Notes under the pieces: generated by a model
Seen by the model: only the letters and a program-made list of their open reading frames with translations
The model's database searches: none
What the model was told of the DNA's origin: nothing
Shown here: piece by piece, positions 7,722 to 14,534 of the stretch
Layout of the letters: each line of letters starts with the position of its first letter
Position numbering within the stretch: the stretch's first letter is position 1
Translations under genes and position numbers: made by a program
Source of the DNA: Acidimicrobiaceae bacterium
GTDB lineage: Bacteria; Actinomycetota; Acidimicrobiia; Acidimicrobiales; RAAP-2
Assembly (NCBI GenBank): GCA_003142095.1
Contig: PLON01000015.1
Span: 1 to 33,518, forward strand
Reading direction: 5' to 3'
Length of the DNA: 33,518 nucleotides

Positions 7722-7939
7722 TAGATGAGACCGTCATTCACGGTGACGTCCCACACTTGCCCATCGTCGCGCTGAGACCATTCACTCCAAGCTTGCTCAT
7801 AGTCAGGTCCAAGTTCGGACGCTCGTAACAACCGAACAGCCTTGTGCATCACAGCCGACCTAGAGGAAATGCCTCGAGCAGTTGCGTACGAGTCAAGGAA
7901 TTCAACGTCGGCTTCGGGGAGACTCACACTTAGTTTCAT
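7721..7939 (-). CDS. MazE/RHH-type antitoxin (second module)
   Basis: 72 residues. The N-terminal MKLSVSLPEADVEFLDSYA followed by SSRSAVMHKAVRLLR is a ribbon-helix-helix fold as in actinobacterial MazE antitoxins. The C-terminal WSEWSQRDDGQVWDV is acidic and Trp-rich, as expected for toxin binding. It is the first gene of a two-gene operon with the MazF toxin downstream. A palindromic site is found just upstream of the start. No Shine-Dalgarno sequence is evident, so a leaderless mRNA is possible. Confidence 0.85.
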   Translation of the reverse strand: MKLSVSLPEADVEFLDSYATARGISSRSAVMHKAVRLLRASELGPDYEQAWSEWSQRDDGQVWDVTVNDGLI

Positions 7940-7944
7940 ACTTC

Positions 7945-7962
7945 AATACTACTCTCAGTATT
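7945..7962 (-). promoter_or_regulatory. Putative operator of the second toxin-antitoxin operon
   Basis: A perfect inverted repeat AATACT-N6-AGTATT lies five bases upstream of the antitoxin start. The position and the two half-sites suit autorepression by an RHH dimer pair. The arms differ from the operator of the first module (GTGAT-N3-ATCAC), which argues that the modules do not cross-regulate. Confidence 0.55.
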
Positions 7963-8127
7963 ACCCTTTTACGACACCTTTGGATCGGTAGTCGCTGCGC
8001 GCAAGTTTCTTGATATTGACCGGATCGCCGCGGAACTTGGCGTCTTCGTGAACGAGGGGGCATTGTCTCGTGCCTGACTATCCCTTCGACCGAGCAGGGG
8101 GCGGCTCTCTGTGAAATGGTGGTCAAG

Positions 8128-8640
8128 ATGAACGCACCGGTGACCACTCTTGATCAGCGATACAGCGACCCCAGAGCGTCGGCCATCACATGGACCGATA
8201 CCGAACGCGCGATTGAGTCAGCTGAATTGTTTTGGCTGACGACGGTGCGCGTCGATGGACGACCTCACGTCACGCCGCTCGTAGCTGCGTGGGCGCACGG
8301 GGAGTTGCATTTCACGACCGGATCCGACGAACAGAAGTCCGCAAACCTTCGCGCGAACTCCCACGTGATTCTGACGACTGGTCGTAACGACTGGCAAGAC
8401 GGTATCGACATCGTGCTTGAGGGCGAGGCCCATGAAGGAGCGGACCAACGTTTACTTGAGGATGTAAGCCAAGCATTTCGAACGAAGTGGGACGGTCGCT
8501 GGGAGTTCACGGCGCGCGACGGCAAGTTTTTCCACCCCGATGGATTTGAGGTACAACTCTTTTCCGTTACGACCACCAAAGTTCTGGCATTTGCCAAGGG
8601 CACTTTCGGTCACACGGTTCACAGATTTGATGAATCCTAG
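8128..8640 (+). CDS. Pyridoxamine 5'-phosphate oxidase family (FMN/F420-binding split-barrel) protein
   Basis: 170 residues. The ATG at 8128 has GGTGGT five bases upstream; an in-frame ATG at 8116 is the alternative. The segment AELFWLTTVRVDGRPHVTPLVAAWAHGELHFTTGSDEQKSANLRANSHVILTTG (quoted in pieces: LTTVRVDGRPHVTPL, LHFTTGSDEQKSANL) is the split-barrel core seen in PNPOx-like proteins and their F420-dependent relatives, where the G-R-P-H/V-T-P strand lies next to the cofactor. The reaction cannot be assigned. It stands between the second toxin-antitoxin pair and the DUF3024 shard and has no obvious operon partner. Confidence 0.8.
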   Translation: MNAPVTTLDQRYSDPRASAITWTDTERAIESAELFWLTTVRVDGRPHVTPLVAAWAHGELHFTTGSDEQKSANLRANSHVILTTGRNDWQDGIDIVLEGEAHEGADQRLLEDVSQAFRTKWDGRWEFTARDGKFFHPDGFEVQLFSVTTTKVLAFAKGTFGHTVHRFDES

Positions 8641-8682
8641 AATCACGACTCTTCTTCAAGGTGTGAGAGACGAGCGCTGACC

Positions 8683-8874
8683 GTGTCCGACATTCCGGAG
8701 TGGACGCGAGAAGGAGTCGCCAGAATGAAGTTCGACTCCGCTACTAAGAAGTGGACGCTCTACTAGGTCGACAGCGACGACCGTTGGCACGTCTTCGACC
8801 TCATCTCGCCCGGTTCGATTGACAAATTACTGCGTGAGATTGAGCAGGATCGAACCAACATCTTCTGGGGATAG
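8683..8874 (+). pseudogene. C-terminal shard of a DUF3024 gene with an in-frame stop
   Basis: The frame from GTG 8683 reads EWTREGVARMKFD, then KKWTLY, a TAG stop at codon 28, and on in the same frame VDSDDRWHVFDLISP ... REIEQDRTNIFWG and a final stop. This matches the C-terminal half of DUF3024 proteins (WT...ARLRYD...WTLYW.D...RWH.YDL...I..LL.EI..DPT.IFWG). The family's Tyr or Trp codon at the stop (TAC/TGG to TAG) differs by one base. The N-terminal half is missing; only MSDIP-like residues precede it. The reading frame after the stop is still clean, so the inactivation looks recent. Confidence 0.75.
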
Positions 8875-8921
8875 CGAGCGCGCACAGTCAACCATTCGAT
8901 TGTCGCGACATCAGAACTGAC

Positions 8922-9059
8922 TTAGTGACGTTGCTGTCGACGGGCTCTTGTCTTGCGACGTCCTTCCCCAAAGGACTCTCGACGCATCCAGATGTACACG
9001 CCGGAGTAGAGACAGCTAAATAGAACCATGACGACGATGGGCACAATGATGGCCGTCAT
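8922..9059 (-). CDS. Small single-pass membrane protein
   Basis: 45 residues from the ATG at 9059, which follows a GGGGGAA sequence at seven bases. Residues 3-25 form one hydrophobic segment (TAIIVPIVVMVLFSCLYSGV), followed by a strongly basic tail (RRKTRARRQQRH), so the C-terminus should be cytoplasmic. A longer frame to 9131 exists, but its added residues are not protein-like. It is transcribed divergently from the OhrR-type regulator, with a palindrome between them. I do not recognise the family. Confidence 0.5.
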   Translation of the reverse strand: MTAIIVPIVVMVLFSCLYSGVYIWMRRESFGEGRRKTRARRQQRH

Positions 9060-9134
9060 CAGACGATTCCCCCGCGAATTTCCGAGGAATTTAATCCGTG
9101 AAACCCAGTGACAACAGCCATAGTGCCCCATTTC

Positions 9135-9161
9135 ATCGTGTACGATTAGTTAGTGTACGAT
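9135..9161. promoter_or_regulatory. Putative operator between the small membrane protein and the OhrR-type regulator
   Basis: ATCGT-GT-ACGAT (9135-9146) is a perfect palindrome, and its right part GTGTACGAT is repeated at 9153-9161, 15 bases on. OhrR/MarR proteins bind short palindromes in their own promoter. A second perfect repeat, CCCAC-CATA-GTGGG (9167-9180), follows and would lie near the start of, or within, the regulator's transcript. The assignment is by position only. Confidence 0.45.
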
Positions 9162-9236
9162 CTATCCCCACCATAGTGGGATCGGTGACAAGTGCAACAG
9201 GACCTCGGCGAGGTACACGAAAGAGGGGGGCGGACA

Positions 9237-9698
9237 GTGAGCAAAATCGATGAAATCCAGGGCGATCCGCTCGCTCTCGAACGTCAGGTCTGCTTCGCGT
9301 TGGTGGTCGCATCGCGCAGTGTCCTGTCGGTCTATCGACCGCTGTTGGAACCGATGGGTCTCACCCATCCGCAGTATCTGGTGATGCTGGCTGTATGGGA
9401 ACGCTCCCCTCTGTCGGTTCGTGAGATTGGCGATCTGCTTCAGCTCGATTCGCCGACACTTTCACCTCTTCTCAAACGTTTGGAGGCGTCGGGCTTGATC
9501 ACGCGCGAAAGAAGTGGCGATGACGAACGCCGGCTGCAGGTCGATCTCACGAAGAAGGGTCGTGAACTACGAACGATGGCCGAGCGTATTCCGTCAGCGG
9601 TTATCGCTCGACTCGGCATGGAAGTGAGCGAATTGACATCGCTTCACGCCGCTCTCATGAAGGTCATCAGCGCCGTACGCGACGCCGCCAACGGGTAG
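9237..9698 (+). CDS. ohrR: MarR family transcriptional regulator, OhrR-type peroxide sensor
   Basis: 153 residues from the GTG at 9237, which has a run of six G six bases upstream; the longer GTG start at 9192 lacks this. Near the N-terminus is QVCFALVVASRSVLSVYRPLLEPMGLTHPQYLVML (key parts: Cys19, the Tyr-Arg-Pro-Leu-Leu and the HPQYLVM). This is the OhrR layout in which the conserved Cys senses organic hydroperoxides and nearby tyrosines bond to it. The winged helix follows (SVREIGDLLQLDSPTLSPLLKRLEASGLI, wing ERSGDDERRLQVDLT). No ohr peroxidase gene is next to it, which is unusual. Its targets may be itself and the divergent small membrane protein. Confidence 0.85.
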   Translation: MSKIDEIQGDPLALERQVCFALVVASRSVLSVYRPLLEPMGLTHPQYLVMLAVWERSPLSVREIGDLLQLDSPTLSPLLKRLEASGLITRERSGDDERRLQVDLTKKGRELRTMAERIPSAVIARLGMEVSELTSLHAALMKVISAVRDAANG

Positions 9699-9720
9699 TT
9701 GAAAAGACCGGGCCGCGCGA

Positions 9721-10179
9721 CTAGGTCGTGATGCGAAAAACCGGGTGGTTCGGTGCCACGCGAGCGAACTCCTCGTCGGACGACGTGGCACTCACACCGT
9801 CGAAAAAGATTCCGACCTCCATCTTCCACCGCTTCAAATAGGCGCGCAAGACTTCCGTCTTTTCTGCGTCGTTCACCTCCACCGCGTTGAATTCTTCCTT
9901 CGAGCGGCCGAGACGCAACTCGCCAGTTCCCGCCACGCGTAGATTCCTGACCCATTGCGTCTCTCCGCGCGGCGCGACCAGGTAGTGATTGCTACCGAAT
10001 GTGAGAAGGTTGACGGGAGTTGAACGCCACTCGCCGCTGACTCGACCGCGAACCCAGAGTGTTCGAGAGCCCCCGACGCTCACGCCCGCGTTCGTCATAA
10101 GAGCGATCAGGCGATTGAAGACGTTCCGTGTGAACCAACCAGGTTCTGCGTACCGTGCACCCGATGGTGAATCCGCCAT
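9721..10179 (-). CDS. Deazaflavin (F420)-dependent nitroreductase family protein, DDN-like
   Basis: 152 residues from the ATG at 10179; AAGGCGG lies six bases upstream, whereas the GTG at 10185 has none. The domain is recognised from SRTLWVRGRVSGEWRSTPVNLL, then NHYLVAPRGETQWVRNLRVAG and ELRLGRSKEEFNAVEV, the order in DDN/FDOR proteins, which use coenzyme F420H2 to reduce quinones, nitro compounds or enones. The N-terminal helix (PGWFTRNVFNRLIALMTNAG) is amphipathic, as in membrane-associated DDN. Family members are often part of redox-stress responses. The physiological substrate is unknown. Confidence 0.88.
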   Translation of the reverse strand: MADSPSGARYAEPGWFTRNVFNRLIALMTNAGVSVGGSRTLWVRGRVSGEWRSTPVNLLTFGSNHYLVAPRGETQWVRNLRVAGTGELRLGRSKEEFNAVEVNDAEKTEVLRAYLKRWKMEVGIFFDGVSATSSDEEFARVAPNHPVFRITT

Positions 10180-10225
10180 GAACACCGCCTTCGATTTCGC
10201 GTAGGAACCGTCGACCCATGTTTAT

Positions 10226-10235
10226 CGAATATTCG
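10226..10235. promoter_or_regulatory. Short palindrome upstream of the DDN-like gene
   Basis: CGAATATTCG is a perfect 10-base palindrome 47-56 bases upstream of the DDN-like start, a plausible operator place. It shares its half-site with the inverted repeat at 7177-7205. Symmetry this short can arise by chance. Confidence 0.25.
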
Positions 10236-10337
10236 CGACCGTTTGCCATCGCAACTCTGTGCCCGCGATTAAGCCAAGCGGAATGTCAGACTCGTTAGAT
10301 GCCGTCGCGCTGTCTCAACGCTTCGTGCGCGGAGACT

Positions 10338-10895
10338 CTAACTCGACGCCATTGCGTGATTAACGCTGACCTCGTCGTGCTCGTCAGTGTTTTCGGCGGA
10401 CGGTTGTTCCGCGGACGCAGTCGACGAGTTACGAAGCATGTACGCGATCGATCCGGCGGCGAGTGCCGCTCCTCCGAGGACGGCGGCACGTGTCCACGAC
10501 TTCGAGAGGTGTGGTCCGAGACGCAAGACGCCCGTCCCCGCACTCATGAGCGCAATGGCCATCACCATATTGGTCAAGGGCAACTCGAATCCACCGTCCT
10601 GCGCGAGTGGTCCGTGCTCGCGGTGTGTGGTGCTCGCGACAGCCATTGTTCCGACAATGATCAGTGGTCCGAGCGGTGCGGCGATTCCCGTCGCCGTTAA
10701 CACGCCGCCGCTAAGTTCACTGGCGCCGGCGAGGGCAGCGAAAGGCTTACCCGGACGAAGTCCGATGTGCTCGAAGCCCGCGGCCGCTTTATCGAGGCCC
10801 GGTCCTTTGAACGCGCCAAAGAGTTTCTGCGCACCGTGCACGGCCAGATAGGTGCCAAACACCACGCGAGCGATGAATAAACCGAGATGACGCAT
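10338..10895 (-). CDS. DoxX family membrane protein
   Basis: 185 residues from the ATG at 10895, which has GGAGG five to six bases upstream; the nominal TTG four codons earlier contains that very site. The start MRHLGLFIARVVFGTYLAVHGAQKLFG and the segment LAGASELSGGVLTATGIAAPLGPLIIVG are typical of DoxX: four membrane helices with HGxQKLFG and the E-x-x-GG in helix two. The C-terminal 45 residues after the fourth helix are polar and Ser/Glu-rich. DoxX-type proteins have been linked to redox and thiol-stress complexes in mycobacteria. No superoxide dismutase or sulphur gene is adjacent here. Confidence 0.85.
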   Translation of the reverse strand: MRHLGLFIARVVFGTYLAVHGAQKLFGAFKGPGLDKAAAGFEHIGLRPGKPFAALAGASELSGGVLTATGIAAPLGPLIIVGTMAVASTTHREHGPLAQDGGFELPLTNMVMAIALMSAGTGVLRLGPHLSKSWTRAAVLGGAALAAGSIAYMLRNSSTASAEQPSAENTDEHDEVSVNHAMASS

Positions 10896-11028
10896 TACAA
10901 CCTCCAAGCTGCCAACTGCCGAACGCGACGGACGCGATTTGATACAAAACTAACGTGACCTCGTCGAACTGTGACGCTCTCGAAATGTAAGCATCATCAG
11001 CTGAGGCGCGCAAGATGACGAGAGAATT

Positions 11029-11370
11029 CTACGAGATGGAATCGCGCATTCCCTGAATGCCGCGCTGCGCCGGGCTTGCGATGGAGGTGCTCACGCACCG
11101 GCTTGGTTGAATGATGAGACCAGCGAACCCGCCAGCCGTCAGCATCTCAGCAAATAGGAGAACACGAAGGGCCCCCACAATCGTGACCAAACAAAGAATG
11201 CTTCCGACCATCTGCATGAAGAGAAAAACGTCGTCCCATACGAATCGCCGACACAGTCGAAACATCCACAGAGACGATGCGACCTCAAAGCAAATGGGAA
11301 CGGTGCCGAATCCGAAGTGAAAGTCGCGCAACGTGAGATTGAGGGTGTACACGTAAGTGCTGAGGAGCAT
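11029..11370 (-). CDS. Hypothetical membrane protein
   Basis: 113 residues with three hydrophobic stretches (about residues 20-38, 46-75 and 73-86 in an Ile/Val/Leu-rich run). The frame stays open 5' of the ATG and adds a basic then hydrophobic stretch (RRLRRILYAHSVIVFV), but no start codon was found there before a TGA. The gene may therefore be 5'-truncated or start at an unusual codon. No Shine-Dalgarno sequence is seen. I do not recognise the family. Confidence 0.35.
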   Translation of the reverse strand: MLLSTYVYTLNLTLRDFHFGFGTVPICFEVASSLWMFRLCRRFVWDDVFLFMQMVGSILCLVTIVGALRVLLFAEMLTAGGFAGLIIQPSRCVSTSIASPAQRGIQGMRDSIS

Positions 11371-11456
11371 GACGAAGACAATGACGCTGTGGGCGTAGAG
11401 AATTCGGCGCAGGCGTCGTACCCTTCAAAAGATGCGGGTTACATTCTGCGAGATTT

Positions 11457-11912
11457 CTAAAGCAGTCGGGACGTGTCGTAGGTGGTCTCGCCGAGCACGA
11501 TACGACTCTGCACGTCGCGAGTCCCGAGTTTCTGCAGAGTATCGAGAACCGACTGGAGCTCGTCCGTATTGCGACTCACGATGCGCAGTTGATAGTCGAG
11601 TTCCCCCGTCGTGTGCACCGCTGAGAGGACCTGGGGCACGCCGTTCAGATCACGTTCGAACTCGTGGCGGTCGACCGACTCCTTCAAGTTGATGTCGGTC
11701 AACGAATGAAGGGTGTGACCGAGGGCGGCCAGATCGAGTTCCGCGTGAAACCCCGCGAGGACCCCGCTCTGGCGAAGTCGCCGCACGCGGTCGGCGGTGC
11801 TGTTCGCGCTGAGGTGCACCAGTGCCGCTAGCTGTTGGTAGCTCAAACGTCCGTCATCACACAAAGCAACGAGCAGCGCTCGATCAACCTCGTCCATAAT
11901 CACATCTTTCAT
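11457..11912 (-). CDS. Lrp/AsnC family transcriptional regulator
   Basis: 151 residues (146 if the ATG at 11897 is used). An N-terminal helix-turn-helix (LLVALCDDGRLSYQQLAALVHLSANSTADRVRRLRQSGVL) is followed by the RAM effector domain with GVPQVLSAVHTTGELDYQLRIVSRNTDEL, where the TG-x-x-D-Y motif lines the amino-acid pocket. It is divergent from a polytopic membrane protein gene over a very AT-rich 108-base gap. Lrp-type regulators commonly control an adjacent exporter or enzyme in response to an amino acid. The effector is unknown. Confidence 0.9.
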   Translation of the reverse strand: MKDVIMDEVDRALLVALCDDGRLSYQQLAALVHLSANSTADRVRRLRQSGVLAGFHAELDLAALGHTLHSLTDINLKESVDRHEFERDLNGVPQVLSAVHTTGELDYQLRIVSRNTDELQSVLDTLQKLGTRDVQSRIVLGETTYDTSRLL

Positions 11913-12020
11913 CGTTTATCTAGGTTAATTAAGACTTATATAGGTATTTTAGAGGTTTTTTACTCGTTCTATTGCTTATTACCGAGTCAATTTAACAAGT
12001 ATCGCAATTATTATTAAGGC
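11913..12020. promoter_or_regulatory. AT-rich divergent promoter region, probable Lrp-regulated
   Basis: This gap is strikingly AT-rich in an otherwise GC-rich window, with runs such as TTAATTAA and ATTATTATTAA. Lrp-family proteins prefer such bendable DNA. Neither flanking start has a clear Shine-Dalgarno sequence. No exact palindrome was picked out beyond TTAATTAA. Confidence 0.45.
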
Positions 12021-12830
12021 ATGGTGTTTTTCCTGTTTCGAATCCTTCTCGCCCCCCTGGCCGTCGTCGCCGGGTCTCTCGCGCAACGTCGTTTTGGCCA
12101 CGCCGTCAGCGGTCTTATCGTCGGTCTGCCGCTGACCAGCCTGCCCCTGCTCTGGCTCGTGGCCCTACAGCACGGGACCGCGTTCGCCAGCTCGATGACC
12201 GGCGCCCTGCTGGTTGGTTCCATCGCCGAGGCCGTGGTGCTGTGGCTCTACGCCCGGCTAACGATCCATCTGTCGCCTTCGCTCGCCCTCATCGGCGCCC
12301 TCGGCGCCTTCGCGCTCGCCGCCGAAGCCGTCAACCTTCTCAAACTGTCCGCGCTGCTCGCGGGACTCGTCACCGCTGTCGGCTTCGCCGTCGCACTCCG
12401 TTGGTGGCCCGTCACGTCCACCAACACGTCATCGACTCAGGGCCGGTCTCGACTCTGGCTACGGGTCGTTCTGTCAGCGGTCTTTACCCTCGTGCTCGTT
12501 TCACTCGCCGGTCGACTCGGCCCGGTACTCGCGGGACTCGTCGACGCGTTGCCCGCAATGAGTCTCATGATGGCTTTCATGACGCACCAGGATCACGGCT
12601 CAGGAGCGTCGTCGCGATTCCTCCACAGCGTTACTCGAGGCTCGTTCTCGTACCTCGCCGCGATGATTGTCTTGGCCGAACTTCTGCACACCGGTAACTT
12701 GTTGCTCGCTTTCGCGGCGGCGCTGGGTGCCGCACTAGTCGTGCAAGGTTCGATTCAGGCCCACGACACGTTCGCCAAGCGCCCCCCGACGCTCGTTCTT
12801 TCGAACGAGATGTGGTCGCAGAGCGCCTGA
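12021..12830 (+). CDS. Polytopic membrane protein with an internal duplication, possible exporter
   Basis: 269 residues, about eight to nine hydrophobic segments. Two halves can be aligned: residues 22-50 (QRRFGHAVSGLIVGLPLTSLPLLWLVAL) and about 162-190 (AGRLGPVLAGLVDALPAMSLMMAFMT). Both have a basic residue, then G-x-x-x-(S/A)GL-(hydrophobic)-LP, then a Leu/Met-rich helix ending in a short polar (Q/H)HG or QDHG turn. Such tandem repeats are typical of small transporters. The divergent Lrp-type regulator makes amino-acid or metabolite export a reasonable guess, but no characterised family is recognised. Confidence 0.75.
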   Translation: MVFFLFRILLAPLAVVAGSLAQRRFGHAVSGLIVGLPLTSLPLLWLVALQHGTAFASSMTGALLVGSIAEAVVLWLYARLTIHLSPSLALIGALGAFALAAEAVNLLKLSALLAGLVTAVGFAVALRWWPVTSTNTSSTQGRSRLWLRVVLSAVFTLVLVSLAGRLGPVLAGLVDALPAMSLMMAFMTHQDHGSGASSRFLHSVTRGSFSYLAAMIVLAELLHTGNLLLAFAAALGAALVVQGSIQAHDTFAKRPPTLVLSNEMWSQSA

Positions 12831-12910
12831 CGCTCCGCACGAGAATTCCCGATTCCAAAAACTCAGCCTGCGAGGTGCAGTTGAAAATCGAACGCGAGAG
12901 AAAAGTAAAA

Positions 12911-12952
12911 CCCCCGCGACCCGGAGAACCGTGACTTCGCGAACCGCGGGGG
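12911..12952 (+). terminator. GC-rich hairpin after the membrane protein gene
   Basis: CCCCCGCG (12911-12918) pairs perfectly with CGCGGGGG (12945-12952) across a 26-base loop. CGCGA/TCGCG inside offers an alternative pairing. It sits 80 bases after the 12021 gene, before a gene remnant. It lacks a downstream T-run, so if it is a terminator it is of the stem-only kind; it might also be the end of a lost element. Confidence 0.4.
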
Positions 12953-12972
12953 CGAACTAACGCCTAGTAGTA

Positions 12973-13245
12973 GTGGCGTCGACCTCCCACTACGTGCACC
13001 ACGTGCCCTCGCCCGAGCTCCAGAACCGCCTCATCGCCGAAGTGCGCCGAGTGCTGCGCCCTGACGAACTCTTCGCCGGAACCGACAGCACCGAGACAAC
13101 GGCTCGATGGGTGCTACACGAGGGCGACGTCTACGTACCCGTTGATCCGACGGCGTTAGCGCCGCGTCTCAGCGACGCGGGATTTGTCGACATCGTCTTT
13201 GAAGAACACGGCGACCGCTTTCGATTCCTTGCGCGTTGCCCCTAG
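12973..13245 (+). pseudogene. C-terminal remnant of a SAM-dependent methyltransferase
   Basis: 90 codons resemble the last third of class I methyltransferases: HHVPSPELQNRLIAEVRRVLRPDELFAGTDS, then LHEGDVYVPVDPTALAPRLSDAGFVDIVFEE (quoted in part). The SAM-binding motif I and about 100 preceding residues are absent, and the usual RPGG turn is RPDE. The GTG at 12973 lies within what should be the middle of the domain (x-x-MLHHVP), so it is not a natural start. I read it as a 5'-truncated remnant. Confidence 0.7.
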
Positions 13246-13249
13246 GGGA

Positions 13250-13621
13250 CTACTCGGGGATCATCGTGCTGAGACAGAACGGATGACCTGCCGGGTCCAA
13301 GAACACAAGGTACGTCTCCGGCGCGGGTTGCGTCTCTGACTTCGTCGCACCGAGCGCGAGTACTTCGCGCTCTCCGGCAGCGAGATCGGACACGGCGAGA
13401 TCAAGATGCATCTGCTTGGGAGTCGCGTCGCCGGGCCACGTCGGAGGTTGGTAATTCTCCACCTTGATGGCCGTCAACCACAGAGGCCCGGCTTTCACTG
13501 CGTCGAAGGTGTCACTACGAAACGCAACCTCGCCGTTAATGACCGCGGCCCAAAAGTCTGCGAGCGGGTGGGGATCTTCACAGTCGAAAGAGACCGCGCC
13601 AAATCGAACATGCTCTGTCAT
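13250..13621 (-). CDS. VOC (glyoxalase/dioxygenase fold) family protein
   Basis: 123 residues from the ATG at 13621; an in-frame start 16 codons upstream adds nothing recognisable. It contains VRFGAVSFDCEDPHPLADFWAAVI, the first beta-alpha-beta repeat, then KQMHLDLAVSDLAAGEREVLALGA and VFLDPAGHPFCL, the second, with the D-P-x-G-x-P-FCL ending common in Glyoxalase_6-type proteins. A metal site is only partly suggested (His in KQMHLDL and a late Glu). Function unknown; such proteins include resistance and isomerase enzymes. It lies 35 bases downstream of nadC on the same strand. Confidence 0.85.
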   Translation of the reverse strand: MTEHVRFGAVSFDCEDPHPLADFWAAVINGEVAFRSDTFDAVKAGPLWLTAIKVENYQPPTWPGDATPKQMHLDLAVSDLAAGEREVLALGATKSETQPAPETYLVFLDPAGHPFCLSTMIPE

Positions 13622-13655
13622 GGAGGTCAGTGTAACGACCCCGTGCAACGCGAAT

Positions 13656-14534
13656 CTAGAGCAGATCAAGTCCGAGGTCGAGTGCCCGCACGGAGTGCGT
13701 CAGCGCGCCAACGGCGAGATAGTCGACCCCAGTCGCCGCGACCAACGTGGCGTCCTCGAGCGTGAGTCCGCCGCTCGCTTCGAGGAGGACGTCGGGAAAA
13801 CCGTTGGCCAATTCGACGGCGGCCCGCATCTGTTGAACATTCATGTTGTCGAGCAGTATCAAGGAGCAGCCGGAGTCGAGCGCTTCACGAACCTGCTCGA
13901 GCGTGTCGCACTCGACCTCGAGCGTCACGTCGGGATACTGGCGTCGGACGTCCTCGATCGCGTTGGCGATGCTGCCGGTCGCGGCCACGTGATTGTCCTT
14001 GATCAGTGCGGCATCGCCGAGGCCCATCCGATGGTTCACGCCGCCGCCGCAGCGCACGGCGTACTTCTGCAGTTGACGAAGTCCGGGGGTGGTCTTGCGC
14101 GTGTCGCGCACGCGACAACTGGTGCCCTCAAGCGCTCGACTCCACGCGTACGTGGCACTCGCGATTCCCGACAGATGCGTCATGAAGTTCAAGAGTGTGC
14201 GCTCGGCGACAAGCAGTGAGCGAAGCGGCCCCTCCAGACTCATCACCACGGTGCCCGCTTCAACGGCCTCGCCGTCGACCACCCGGACGTCAACGCCCGA
14301 GAGGGAGAAACCGACCGCGTCGAGCACCACGAGCGCAACCGGCCCGCCGCAGACAACTCCACCCTCGCGCGCGGCGACTTGCGCGCGAGCGCGCTGGCCC
14401 GGACGAATCGTCGCTTCGGTGGTGACGTCGGGGCCGTAGCGAAGATCTTCGTCGAGCGCCGTGTCGACGAGGCGGCGTACCTCGAGAGGTTCGAGACCAG
14501 CCCGTTTTAGATCGGCGTCACACTCTTCGCTCAC
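13656..14534 (-). CDS. nadC: Nicotinate-nucleotide pyrophosphorylase (quinolinate phosphoribosyltransferase)
   Basis: 292 residues, the family's usual length. It converts quinolinate and PRPP to nicotinate mononucleotide, CO2 and pyrophosphate. Motifs: DEDLRYGPDVTTEAT near the N-terminus, TLLNFMTHLSGIASATYAW, CRVRDTRKTTPGLRQLQKYAVRCGGGVNHRMGL (parts: DTRKTTPGLR and CGGGVNHR, which hold the active-site Arg, Lys and His residues), LIKDNH, LEVECDTLEQ, LLDNM and LEASGGL. The GTG start overlaps the nadB stop (GTGA), so translation is coupled. It is the last gene of nadABC. Confidence 0.97.
   Translation of the reverse strand: MSEECDADLKRAGLEPLEVRRLVDTALDEDLRYGPDVTTEATIRPGQRARAQVAAREGGVVCGGPVALVVLDAVGFSLSGVDVRVVDGEAVEAGTVVMSLEGPLRSLLVAERTLLNFMTHLSGIASATYAWSRALEGTSCRVRDTRKTTPGLRQLQKYAVRCGGGVNHRMGLGDAALIKDNHVAATGSIANAIEDVRRQYPDVTLEVECDTLEQVREALDSGCSLILLDNMNVQQMRAAVELANGFPDVLLEASGGLTLEDATLVAATGVDYLAVGALTHSVRALDLGLDLL

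Noticed and set aside
7960-8087. Short plus-strand frame ...DTFGSVVAARKFLDIDRIAAELGV as a dehalogenase-like remnant
   Set aside because: The match to a DxFGTVV-type motif is too short and the next residues do not fit; chance cannot be excluded.
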